The notes under the pieces: generated by a model | What the model was told of the DNA's origin: nothing | Databases searched by the model: none | Seen by the model: only the letters and a program-made list of their open reading frames with translations | DNA from: Sipunculus nudus | Lineage: Eukaryota; Annelida; Sipuncula; Golfingiida; Sipunculidae | Direction: 5' to 3' | Assembly: GCA_026874595.1 (NCBI GenBank) | Contig: CM049313.1 | Location: 77,634,659 to 77,698,658 of the forward strand | Length of the DNA stretch: 64,000 bases | Made by a program: the position numbers and the translations under genes | In this document: piece after piece, positions 12,901 to 24,359 of the stretch | Layout: each line of letters opens with the position of its first letter | How positions within the stretch are numbered: the stretch's first letter is position 1

Positions 12901-13093
12901 CAGGACACATCTTTAAAAAGATCAAGGTCACAGGACCAACATCTTCAACAAGATTGTGGATCGTTAGATGGAATAAACAATAAATATGCCAAGTGTCAGT
13001 ATATGCTGCTAAAAATGGGGGTCTGTTCTTGTAGGAGGGGGGCCTAATATGTCTGGGGATACTCTGGCACCTGCGGTGCCAAGAAATGTCTAG
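9934..13093 (+). mobile_element. Helitron-like non-autonomous element with internal minisatellite
   Basis: The element starts TTGTATCCCCAGACAAAG at 9934 with a terminal TATCCCC...GGGGATA fold and ends at CTAG (13090-13093). The end is preceded by a perfect hairpin GGCACC-TGC-GGTGCC at 13066-13080. It sits between A and T. Joining the flanks rebuilds the uninterrupted family sequence AACATTA-TTTAATCAAG, as seen in the paralogues at 7730 and 16405, with no target duplication. A CTAG end, a hairpin about 10 bases inside it and A|T insertion are Helitron hallmarks; the 5' TT rather than TC is atypical. There is no Rep/helicase gene. About 2.4 kb of its interior is a 281-bp tandem repeat. Confidence 0.75.
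10540..12960 (+). repeat. 281-289-bp tandem repeat inside the Helitron-like element
   Basis: About 8.5 units can be traced by the phrase AAGATGTGGATGCATTTTCA and by AGGTCAAAGGTCAAGGTCAC, at spacings of about 289, 289, 281, 281, 281, 281 and 274 bases. The three central units (from 11537, 11818 and 12099) are nearly identical. The outer units are more diverged and differ by a small indel after AGGTCAC. Every unit has clustered AGGTCA half-sites. Repetitive 67-codon reading frames through the array are by-products of the repeat. Confidence 0.95.
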
Positions 13094-14599
13094 TTTAATC
13101 AAGATTCAATTGAATACCCAAAATTAGTTCTGAATTTTTCAAATTTTATAAGTTATTAGCATACATATAAAATTAGTACCTTAAATTTTGCCCAACTGTG
13201 ACCATGGCACGTTTGTTTCCCGTGAGCACTGTTGATATAATTTTCATATCATGCAAACATAAGGATTTCAGCTTTTTAGTTTAGAAAGCTGAAAGAAATT
13301 GGCCAAATATTGTAGCTTTTATTAATGTTTTCTATGAGACCCTGTCAGACTTTGGCTCTCTCCAGCCCCTCTTGAGTCACCACTTTGTTGACCTTGTTGA
13401 CCTTTCATCAAATTATGCACGCTTGAGGCGAGAATCCAGGCAGCTTATGGCCAGCCACAGTTGATCCAGGTGTCCAACCCAGCTCATCTAGAAGTTTTAA
13501 CCAACAACATAACAATAAACAATAAATTAATAAATTTTTATTGGTTTTTAATAACAAATTAAAGAAAAATAGAAAAGGAATTTGTTAGTTTATAAAAACA
13601 GGAAATTAACTTGCAGTTACTGATGATATAAGAATCTTGTATCGATGGGTAGAATGTCACATATTCCAAATAACACCATGCAGTCACCTATGGCATTTTT
13701 CAGTTCAATTTTAATGATAAAGAAGTAAATCATATTATTCATTACTAATCATTAGGGATTATATAAAGGAAATTAATGATAGACAAAGATGCAGTTGATA
13801 ATATTAATCTAGATTCCTACTGTGTCTAGTGTGTACATTGATGTGAAATTAGTCCAAAATGAATTTTTTACAGTTATTTTTTAATATAAATAAAGGCCAT
13901 AAAACCAGGTACTTATGATCATTATTTAAATGTGTGAATTTTGTATATTCTGGATTCTCAACATCTTTGTTTGGTGAAAACTGAATAAATACCAGACATG
14001 GTGCGAATACTTTGTAATTGTATTTAAATACGAATATGATTATGTACTCCATTATAAAATTTCTTGCATAAAGATTTGGGAATTCAGGTAAAAATGAAAG
14101 TATATGAATACTCGTGCAAATACTTTCAAAATGTATTCATGAATGCATTCATGAATATATTCTTTAATATTATTTAATTTATATTAATATTTAATATATT
14201 TAATATTAATAATCATATCAGTTATATTTCATTTTAAAAAATCATATGATTCTCTTATTATTTTTAATAAAAATTATATTTGGGACAATATTTGTAATTT
14301 TTTTAATAAATAGTTAAACTCTTATATTATATGTTCTGCTTATAAGTTATATGGCCAAGTCAAAATCTGTGTGACAGTAGTACTCCATTTGTTAATAAAA
14401 TAAATGAAATCAATCCTCTTCCCTGTCTCCAAAGGTACTATCAAAATCATACATAAGCTAAACAACAACAACTCATAATACAGCTTATATTTATTACCAC
14501 ACAAAACCAGCATGTGCCTCATTTCTAAATAATATTTTTTTATCATATATAACAGCTGAGCGTCGTGACCCATAGGTCCCTTGTTATTACGGTGTCATC

Positions 14600-15240
14600 A
14601 GTGCCTGTATCACACTGAGGGCTACAAAAAACTTCTTCTCTGAAATCATATGGCCAAAATGTTTAATAACGCACAGAAATGATCTTAGGGTAGTGCTTTC
14701 TGAAGTTTGTTCAAATGGTCTCTTTTCAGTGACTTTTGGCTAAGTAATGGGAAGCTGAACTAAGTCATATGCCGTAGGAGCCCATTTTAGCTCAGTGGCT
14801 ACAAAGATCTTCTTCTCAAAAACCACTGGGCCAAATTCTTAAATCTCACACATTAATTATCCTCAGATGTTGATAATTCAAGTTTGTTCAAATGGTTTTG
14901 GTTCAGTGCTTTTTGGCTTAATTACAGGAAGCTGAACTTAGCCAGTTTGCTGTATCTTCCTATATGAGTTATAAACCTGGGAAACGGTTTTCGACTGATG
15001 CTATTGAAGCCAGTTTGTTAAATATTGTACAAGAATAATCCCTACAATAATTCTTATAATAATTGTCATTAATGGTTCCACATGAATGATTTTTTGGCTG
15101 AATTATGGAGATTGAATTGAGTCATTTTACCATATATGATAGCTGTGTGATGCTGTTACATCTAGCCTGGCACCAGTTTATCAGCATCTATTACATCATG
15201 CCACTAGACATTTAGGTTTCAGGTTATCTTGGGTTAATAT
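14600..15240. repeat. Degenerate tandem repeat of about 180 bp
   Basis: Between elements A and B, the phrases TTTGTTCAAATGG, CAGTG.CTTTTGGCT and GGAAGCTGAACT recur in order near 14705-14765 and 14880-14945. A weaker third copy is near 15080-15125. It probably belongs to the tandem part of an older repeat element. No gene is seen. Confidence 0.55.
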
Positions 15241-17466
15241 TTACAAGAAAGTTTTTTAGCTCAGCTTACTATAAGTCATCTGAGCTATAGTCGTGGTCCA
15301 TTTTCCGTCGTCTGTCCGTCTGTCCGGATGTCCGGATGTCCGTCCGTAAGACTGGCACGTTTTGACACCATTGGACCTACGAATCTGAAATTTGGCATAC
15401 AGTTAGATGTCCCCAAAATCTCCTACCATGCCGAAAATTGGGTCAATAGGACTTCGTTCCTTCGAGATATTAAGGAAAAACCTCAATTTTTTATTAGAAA
15501 TCTATTTTCACACTTCAGGACTGCCTAATATCAAAACCACTCATCTGGTTTTCTTCATATTTACCATAAATATTCCTCTATATAGTTCCTATGTACATGC
15601 CAGGTATTAAGTCAGTATTATATAATTTAAAAAAGTTATGGGCCCAAACATAATGGACTTAGTAAAAAAAATTAGGAAGATATTTTGTCACTTAAGACAA
15701 GAATTGTTAAAGGTAGGGACTTTTTTCCATTAATACAACTTTAATTAATCAAAATTTGATTGTATACCAAAAATTAGATCAAAATCTGTTAAATTTTTTT
15801 AAATATTGGCAAAAATATAAAATTTGTACCTTAAATTTTGCCCAACTTTGGCCACGGCACGTTTTTTTCCTGTAAGTACTGTGGATTTAATTTTCACAGC
15901 ATGTATTCATAAGGATTTAATCTGTTAAAATCTGAAATTTGAAAATAAAAGCTGCAAAATTAGGCTAGTTATTGAATTTTTTTGGAGGCTCTTGTTGTAT
16001 TCCCTTACATTGTCAAGCAATCCACTTTGATGACTGTAGGTCATTCAGTGCACATCTCTATTCTCCCCAGGCTGTTGGCATAATTTTAGATGTCCCCAAA
16101 ATCTTCTACCATACTGAAAATTGGGTCATTAGGACTTCGTTCCTTCGAGATATTAAGGAAAAAAATCATAAAAAAAAGCCATTGTTACACTTCAAGGCTG
16201 CCTAATATCAAAACCACTGATCTGTTTTTGATCGTATTTAGTATTCACATTCTTTCATACATTTTCTATGAACATACCAAAAATTAGGTCAGTATTGGGT
16301 ATTATATTGAAGTTATGTGCCAAAAGATAATGCAATTTTTTAAAAAATCAGGAAATATATTTACTCACCTAACATGAGAATTGCTGAACCTAGAGACTTT
16401 TTTTCAGGAATTTAACTTTATTTAATCAAGATTCAATTGTTTACCCAACATTAGATCTGAATTTTGCAAATTTTTCAAGTTATTAGCATAAATAAAAAAT
16501 CAATACCTTAAATTTTGTCCAACTTTGGCACTGTTGATTTAATTTTCACAGCATATATACATAAGGATTTAATCTTTTGAAATCTGAAATTTCAAAGGAA
16601 TTGTTTGAAAAGAGTAGCTTTTATTCATGTTTTCATACACCATGTCAAGTGTTGTTTACATCTAGCCCACCTAGTAGTACAGCCTTCACTTGCATTATGT
16701 AACCCATCCCAGGCAGCTTGCCTTGGGTCAGCCTGGCCACTACCAGCAGGCTTCCCCTCTGCCCTGCACTCCCCCCCCCCCCCCCCCGATGGTGCATAAA
16801 CTAGATGAATGTTATTATTTTCTGTATTTGAATCATTCTTATTCTAGGCTATGCTAGATTTTAGATTTTGTATTGTACCACCAGGGTTACAATGATTATA
16901 GTGTACATTTAATTGTGTCCACAAAGTGGTGTATTGTTATGAAAGTGTGGATGTTCATCAGATAAGTAATTCCTTACTTCAGAAGAGTAAAAACTTCACC
17001 AGGTGTGAAATTGACTATTAATTCCAGTAATAAATTAAAACTGGGGTAGTAATTAGCACAATGATATTGTTTGTCCCTCATTCAACCAACAGTGTGTATA
17101 CTTTATTTGAAAAGATGTTTTATTTTATCAAATTTACTTTTATTTTATTTTGGTGAATAAAATTAAGCATGTACTGAAAACTCCAATGTGCAAAACTTTT
17201 TAATAGTGATTCAAGGAATATTCTTGTAGATGCCATGTTGTGGCATTATTTTCTTTTAAATTCAGTTTAAACATTTATGATTTAAAAATAATAAAATATA
17301 TGTGTATGCATAATATGACCCAATATGAGCTACACTCTAGATATATGATGATTGCAACTTTTGCAACAATTCTAACATTTTAACTTATAGTTTCAGTTTT
17401 TTACTCTGTATATATAATGATTGCAACTTTTGCAACAATTCTAATATTTTAACTTATATTTTCAGG

Positions 17467-20400
17467 TTTTTAGCTCAGCTGACTGTAAGTCATCTGAGCT
17501 ATAGGGATCACCTTTTGTCCGTCGTCCGTCCGGCCATCCGGCCGTCCGGCCGTCTGTCCGTTAACAGGGCACAAATCGTAAGCGCTAGAACTGGAATCTT
17601 CTTACTTGACATCCTGGGAGGTCCATGAAAAATCTCCTTGGAAACCAGAAATTAGGTCTCTGTTACCCATATCCTTCGAGCTATGGGGCCCCAAAGTACC
17701 CCCCAGAAAAGTCCTAAATTTCATACAAAAACTTCAATATCTCATTAACTACTTGACTGATGGTCATGATTTTTGGCATACATATTGATCATGAGAGGTT
17801 CCATCAGTTCCTGAAGACTGGTGGCGCCACCTGTATTTTTCGATTTTTTACGAATTTTTTTCTCTATTTTTGACAACTTTAAAAATGTGAACATCTGTTA
17901 ACAAGGCACAAATCGTAACGACTGGACTTAGAATCTTCATTCTCGACACACTGAGAGACCTATGAAAAGTCTCCATGGAAACCAGAAATTAGGTCTCTGT
18001 TACCCATATCCTTCCAGCTAAGGGGCCCCAAACTACCCCCCAGAAAAGTAAAAAATTTCATACAAAAACTTCAATATCTCATTAATTACTTGACTGATGG
18101 TCATGATTTTTGGCATACATATTGATCATGAGATGTTCCATCAGTTCCTGCAGACTGGTGGCGCCACCTATATCATTCAATTTTTTTACGAATTTTTTTC
18201 TCTATTTTTGAGACCTTTAAGGATGCTGTCATCTGTTAGCATGGCACAAATCGTAACGACTGGACCTAGAATATTCATTCTCAAAACACTAAGAGACCTA
18301 TGAAAAGTCTCCGTGGAAACCAGAAATTAGGTCTCTGTTACCCAAATCCTTTGAGCTATGGGGCCCCAAAGTACCCCCCCAGAAAAGTCCAAAATTTCAT
18401 ACAAAAACTTCAATATCTCATTAACTACTTGACTGATTGTCATGATTTTTGGCATACATATTGATCATGAGAGGTTCCATCAGTTCCTGAAGACTGGTGG
18501 CGCCACCTGTATTTTCGATTTTTTACTAATTTTTTCTCTATTTTTGAGACCTTTAAAAATGTGAACATCTGTTAACAAGGCACAAATCGTAACGACTGGA
18601 CTTAGAATCTTCATTCTCGACACACTGAGAGACCTATGAAAAGTCTCCATGGAAACCAGTAATTAGGTCTCTGTTACCCATATCCTTCCAGCTTTGGGGC
18701 CCCAAACTACCCCATAGAAAAGTCCAAAATTTCATACAAAAACTTCAATATCTCATTAAATACTTGACTGATGGTCATGATTTTTGGCATACATATTGAT
18801 CATGAGATGTTCCATCTTTTCCTGCAGACTGGTGGCGCCACCTGTATCATTCAATTTTTTACGAATTTTTTTCTCTATTTTTGAGACCTTTAAGGATGCT
18901 GTCATCTGTTAGCATGGCACAAATTGTAACGACTGGACCTAGAATCTTCATTCTCGACACACTGAGAGACCTATGAAAAGCCTCCATGGAAACCAGAAAT
19001 TAGGTCTCTGTTACCCATATCCTTCCAGCTATGGGACCCCAAAGTACCCCCCAGAGTAGTCAAAAATTTCATACAAAAACTTAATATCTCATTAACTACT
19101 TCACTGATGGTCATGATTTGTGGCATAACTATTGATCATGAGATGTGTCATCTGTTCCTGCAGACTGGTGGCGCCACCTGTATCATTCGATTTTTTACGA
19201 TTTTTTCCTCTATTTTTGAGACCTTTAAGGATGCTGTCATCTGTTAGCATGGCACAAATCGTAACGACTGGACCTAGAATCTTCATTCTCGACACACTAG
19301 AAGACCTATGAAAAGTCTCCATGGAAACCAGAAATTAGGTCTCTGTTACCCATATCCTTCGAGCTATTGGGCCCCAAAGTACCCCCCCAGAGTAGTCAAA
19401 AATTTCATACAAAAACTTCAATATCTCAATAACTACATCACTGATGGTCATGATTTTTGGCATACATATTGATTATGAGATGTTCCATCAGTTTCTGCAG
19501 ACTGGTGGCGCCACCTATATTGTTTGATTTTTTTACGATTTCTTCCTCAATTTTTGAGACCTTTAAGGATGCTGTCATCTGTTAGCATGGCACAAATTGT
19601 AACGACTGGACCTAGAATCTTCATTCTCGACACACTGAGAGACCTATGAAAAGCCTCCATGGAAACCAGAAATTAGGTCTCTGTTACCCATATCCATCCA
19701 GCTATGGGACCCCAAAGTACCCCCCAGAGTAGTCAAAAATTTCATACAAAAACTTAATATCTCATTAACTACTTCACTGATGGTCATGATTTGTGGCATA
19801 ACTATTGATCATGAGATGTGTCATCTGTTCCTGCAGACTGGTGGCGCCACCTGTATCATTCGATTTTTTACGATTTTTTCCTCTATTTTTGAGACCTTTA
19901 AGGATGCTGTCATCTGTTAGCATGGCACAAATCGTAACGACTGGACCTAGAATCTTCATTCTCGACACACTAGAAGACCTATGAAAAGTCTCCATGGAAA
20001 CCAGAAATTAGGTCTCTGTTACCCATATCCTTCGAGCTATCGGGCCCCAAAGTACCCCCCCAGAGTAGTCAAAAATTTCATACAAAAACTTCAATATCTC
20101 AATAACTACATCACTGATGGTCATGATTTTTGGCATACATATTGATTATGAGATGTTCCATCAGTTTCTGCAGACTGGTGGCGCCACCTATATTGTTTGA
20201 TTTTTTTACGATTTCTTCCTCTATTTTTGAGACCTTTAAGGATGCTGTCATCTGTTAGCATGGCACAAATTGTAACGACTGGACCTAGAATCTTCATTCT
20301 CGACACACTGAGAGACCTATGAAAAGCCTCCATGGAAACCAGAAATTAGGTCTCTGTTACCCATATCCTTCCAGCTATGGGACCCCAAAGTACCCCCCAG

Positions 20401-22537
20401 AGTAGTCAAAAATTTCATACAAAAACTTCAATATCTAAATAACTACTTCACTGATGGTCATGATTTGTGGCATAACTATTGATCAAGGGGTGTTCCATCA
20501 GTTCCTGCAGACTGGTGGCACAACCTGTATTTGTTCGGGTTTTTTTTTTACGAATGTTTTATCTATTTTTGAGACCTTTAAAGATATGAACATCTGCTAA
20601 CAGGGCACAAATCATAAAAACTGGACCTAGAATCTTCATTCTTGACACACAGGGAGACCCATGAAAATTCTCCATGGAAACCTAAAATTAGGTCTCTGTT
20701 ACCCATATTCTTTAGGCTGTATGGCTCCAAAATACCCCCCAGAATAATGGAAAATTTGATACAAAAAGTGCAGTATCTCAATAACTACAACACTGATGGT
20801 CATGATTTTTGGCATACATATTGATCATGAGCTGTTCCATCAGTTTCTGCAGAGAGGGTGCGCCATCTCTATTTTTTTCAAATTTTTACGAATTTTTTTT
20901 CTCTTTTTTTGAGACCTTTGAAGATGTGGCCATCTGTTAACAGGGCACAAATCGTAATGACTACACCTAGAATCTTCTCTCTTGAAATGTAGGGAGGCCC
21001 ATAAAAAGTCTCTTTGGAAACCTGAAATTAGGTCTCTGTTACCCATAACCTTTGAGCTATGGGGCTCCGAAGTACCCCCCAGAATAATGGAAAATTTGAT
21101 ACAAAAGCTCAAGTATCTAAACAACTATTGCAGTGATCACCATGATTCTTGCATGGATATTGATCATGGAATGTGTCATCAGTTTCTGCAGTATGGTGGC
21201 GCCACCTGTATTTTTTTATTTTTACGAATTTTTTTCTCTATTTTTGAGACCTCATAAGATTCGGTCATCTGTTAACATGGCACAAATCGTAACAACTGGA
21301 CCTAGAATCTTCTCTCTTGACATGCTGAGAGGCCCATGAAAAGTCTCCTTAAAAACTTGAAATTAGGTCTCTGTTACCCATAACCTCTGAGCTATGGGGC
21401 TCCGAAGTACCCCCCAGAATAATGGAAAATTTGATACAAACGCTCAAGTATCTGAACAATTATTATATTGATCACCATGATTCTTTGCATGGATATTGAT
21501 CATGAAATGTTTCATCAGTTTCTGCATTCTGGGGGAGCCACCTGTATTTTTTTTATTTTTTAAAGTTTTTTTTCTCTATTTTTGAAACCTTTTAAGATTT
21601 GGTCATCTGTTAACAGGGCACAAATCATATCAACTGGACCTAGAATCTTCTGTCATGACATGCAAGGACATTCATAAAAAGTCTATATGGAAACCTGATA
21701 CAAGGTCTCTGTTACTGATATCCTTTCAGCTATGAGGCTCGGAAGTTCCTCCCAGAATAATGCAAAAATTGATACAATAACTAATGCATTGATCACCATG
21801 ATTGTCCACATTTGTATTGATAATGCCTTGTTTCATCAGTTTCTGTAGACTGGTGGTGCCACCTGTATTTTGATTTTTTTTAAATTTTTTTCTTGATTTT
21901 TGAGACCTTTAAACATTTGGTCATCTGTTAACAGGCCACAAATCATAATGACTTGACCTAGAATCTTCTTTCTTAACATGCAGGGAGGTCCATGAAACAT
22001 CTTGGAAACCTGAAATTAGGTCTCTGTTACCCATATCCTTCATGCTCTGGGGCTCCGAAGTACTCCCCAGAATAAAGATTTGGTTATCTGTTAACAGAGC
22101 ACAAATTATAATGACTTGACCTAGAATCTCCTTTCTTGATATGCTGGGAGGCCCCTGAAAAGTCTCCTTGTGCACCTGAAATTACATCACTGTTACCCAT
22201 ATCCTTCATCCTATGCGGCTTTGAAATACCCCCCAGAATAAACATTTGGTCATCTGTTAACAGGGCACAAATCATAATAACTGGACCTAGAATTTTATTT
22301 TTTGACATGCTGTGAGACCCCTGAAAAGTCATCTTGTAAACCTTGAAAATAGGTGTCTGTTACCCATATCCTTCATGCTACAGAGCTCCATAGTACCCCA
22401 ATGAATATTGGATGATTTTATACAAAAGGTCAAGTTTGGAAAAAGTATTTCATTCAAATTTGACATTCAGATGATAAAATTACTTTTGTCAATGTCTTCC
22501 TGGTCAGCTGAGCGTCATGACCCCTGGGTCACTTGTT
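17467..22537 (+). mobile_element. AGCTCAGCTGAC-family repeat element C, nested in element B
   Basis: This element has its own 5' hairpin (TTTTTAGCTCAGCTGACTGT at 17467) followed by repeated CCGTCCGG. Its 3' terminus is CAGCTGAGCGTCATGACC followed by CCTGGGTCACTTGTT (to 22537). It interrupts element B within a T-run and leaves no clear duplication. Most of its length is a tandem repeat of about 337 bp. No protein is encoded; the short minus-strand reading frames repeat once per unit. Confidence 0.7.
17560..22440. repeat. 337-bp tandem array with palindromic GGTGGCGCCACC in most units
   Basis: Units are marked by CAGACTGGTGGCGCCACCT near 17820, 18157, 18496, 18831, 19168, 19505, 19842 and 20178, a spacing of about 337. 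The array becomes degenerate from about 20500 to 22440, with truncated units. Each unit also has ACAAATCGTAACGACTGG, GGAAACCAGAAATTAGGTCT and CATGATTTTTGGCATA. The segments starting near 18870 and 19543 are almost identical two-unit blocks (673 bp), indicating recent amplification. Confidence 0.95.
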
Positions 22538-23529
22538 TTATTAAAAATTTATAAAACCTGTAAATAAAAAAATGATTCAGATAAAAACTTCTTAATGGAA
22601 AAAGTGGATATGCTTAAAAAAAATAGGATTATATAACTTAAATGCATTATTCCCTTGAAAGTGAAATAAAGGTATTAGTCCATTCTGTCCACTTGCCTGT
22701 CCATCTGTAAATTTTCATATGCATCACAGTATCTCAAAATTTTACTGTTCATGACAGTCTCGTCAGAGTATTAGTTTGCAATCATATATTTAGAACTTTA
22801 CTATAACCAAGTAGGAGGGCCCCTTTCCTCTTAGCTTTTCATATTCTTATATAAATGAAAAACATTACAATAAAATATTTCTACATCCACCTTCGTGCTG
22901 CCCTCACTTTCCCCTTCTCCAAACCCCATCCCAAAGTCAGCCTCAGTAAGCAAGAACAATATGAATCAGATATATTCATACTTTAATATTTTGTATAACT
23001 ATACGTCTATAGGTACCTATGTACATGCCAGAAATAATGTCAATATTGTGTAATATGTAGACATAGTGGGCATCACAATAATGTACCTTGTCAAGACTAA
23101 AGAGATATTGTGTCATACAGTCACAAATTCATAAATCACTTCATCAGCATAGTTAATCATAACATCATATCTGTCAAATTGAAAGCTTGCAGACTACCTT
23201 ACACTTTAGATCCTTCAACAAATAGCCTTATCATCATTCTACTACTGCTTATTACTGCTGTCATTGCATTCATATTTGCTCAAATATATCACAATTTTCA
23301 ACCCCTCCTAAATAAATAAAAAATAAACCACTATATTTGACTCTATTAATCCATCAGTCAGGTAATTTCATTTATCATTTACTCACATATTACATTACAT
23401 TCCTTTATAACAGCCCGACATGTCCATGATATTCATAAGCTTTATCGACTCGATATAGTATCACAGTGGAGAAACATTTATAGTACAATCACGATCAGCT
23501 GAGCGCCGTGACCCATGGGTCCCTTGTTT

Positions 23530-23850
23530 AAAAGCTTTAAAAAAATTAGATTTATGATTTAAGTTGTTCATCATACCAGACAGTGTTACAATAATGGATA
23601 TTTAGCTCTCTGTGGCTATATAAAGACAATTGTACGTGGATTATAAATTATTGGTATCCCTACTCAACTTAATTCAAGAATTTGCCATCAATGAGATATA
23701 TCTGTATTTTAATTTTGCAATCAGTATGCATCCATAATAATTTTGCATATATTCCTGATTTCTTTTTTTTATAAAAAGTCAGCTGAAAAGCATTTTGTAT
23801 TGGGAAAATAAATTTCAAAGTTATTTCAAGTAGGGACTGCTTTTTTGTAC
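23530..23850. other. Unassigned AT-rich spacer
   Basis: AT-rich sequence between element B and a short repeat cluster. I see no gene or terminal repeat. Confidence 0.5.
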
Positions 23851-23929
23851 AGATGGCAGCAATTGGTTTACCATTGACAGATTGCCAGTGCTTGATGTTG
23901 GCCATTAGCCAAGATGATGTCAGCTCTAT

Positions 23930-24260
23930 AAATAGTTTTGGCACAGTGCCAGGATTGGAAGAAGTGCAGCCAGGTATAGGTCCAGAGTTCACTCAGTGCA
24001 GTTGCTGTATTCTATTTATAGCTTTTCTATTTATAGCTATGATGCTCACTGCATCATATTTGGCACCAAAGTTCAGCCTGAATCTATTTATAGCTTTGGC
24101 AGACTGCCAACTGTGTCAGATTATGCAACAGGTCGAGTTCACTCAGTGCAGCCAGGTACAGGTCAAAAGTTCACTCAGTTTAGCCAGGTGCAGATCAAGA
24201 GTTCACTCAGTGCAGTAGCTTCAGCCAGCTATTTGTCACAGATCACTTGGGTCCAACTGC
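23930..24260. repeat. Short imperfect repeat cluster (GTTCACTCAGTGCAG)
   Basis: The phrase GAGTTCACTCAGTGCAG recurs near 23986, 24136, 24170 (variant) and 24200, interleaved with CCAGGTACAGGTC and CTATTTATAGC. Reading frames of 105-121 codons pass through it but the peptide matches nothing I know and shows repeat structure. I treat it as non-coding. Confidence 0.55.
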
Positions 24261-24359
24261 CTTACACACCTAAGCCTGGTCAGCCCAGTGCATCAAACTC
24301 AAGGGAAGTTTGATGTATTGGCCTGATATTTTGACCTGTCTATGTGTCTTTGATGGTAT

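Larger units (their letters stand above)
6583..14585 (+). mobile_element. AGCTCAGCTGAC-family repeat element A (chimeric, with nested Helitron-like insert)
   Basis: The 5' end is TTTTTAGCTCAGCTGACTAT (6583 on) followed by AAGTCATCTGAGCT, which together form an interrupted hairpin, then a run of TCCG/GTCC repeats. The 3' end is CAGCTGAGCGTCGTGACC followed by CATAGGTCCCTTGTT (to 14585), containing a short GACC-GGTC hairpin. No coding capacity is seen. Internally the module at 6690-7930 is repeated at 8885-9933. The first half resembles element B and the second half resembles element D, so A looks like a fusion with a join near 8888. Such elements resemble the non-autonomous Helentron-like repeats of molluscs; the class is inferred. 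Confidence 0.6.
15254..23529 (+). mobile_element. AGCTCAGCTGAC-family repeat element B, split by nested element C
   Basis: The 5' hairpin TTTTTTAGCTCAGCTTAC begins at about 15254. The matching 3' terminus CAGCTGAGCGCCGTGACC followed by CATGGGTCCCTTGTT ends at about 23529. The body at 15380-17465 resumes at 22538 after the nested element C. This is shown by element A near 8720-8760, where ATATTTTCAGTG is followed directly by a T-run and ATTTATAAAAC. The element is non-coding. A poly-C tract lies at about 16770-16787. Confidence 0.65.

Noticed and set aside
19101-20333. Minus-strand ORFs with near-identical 70-73 residue peptides as duplicated genes
   Set aside because: They are by-products of the 337-bp tandem repeat.
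23853-24313. ORFs of 121 and 105 codons as a host exon
   Set aside because: The region is an imperfect short repeat, splice context was not convincing, and the peptide has no recognised domain.
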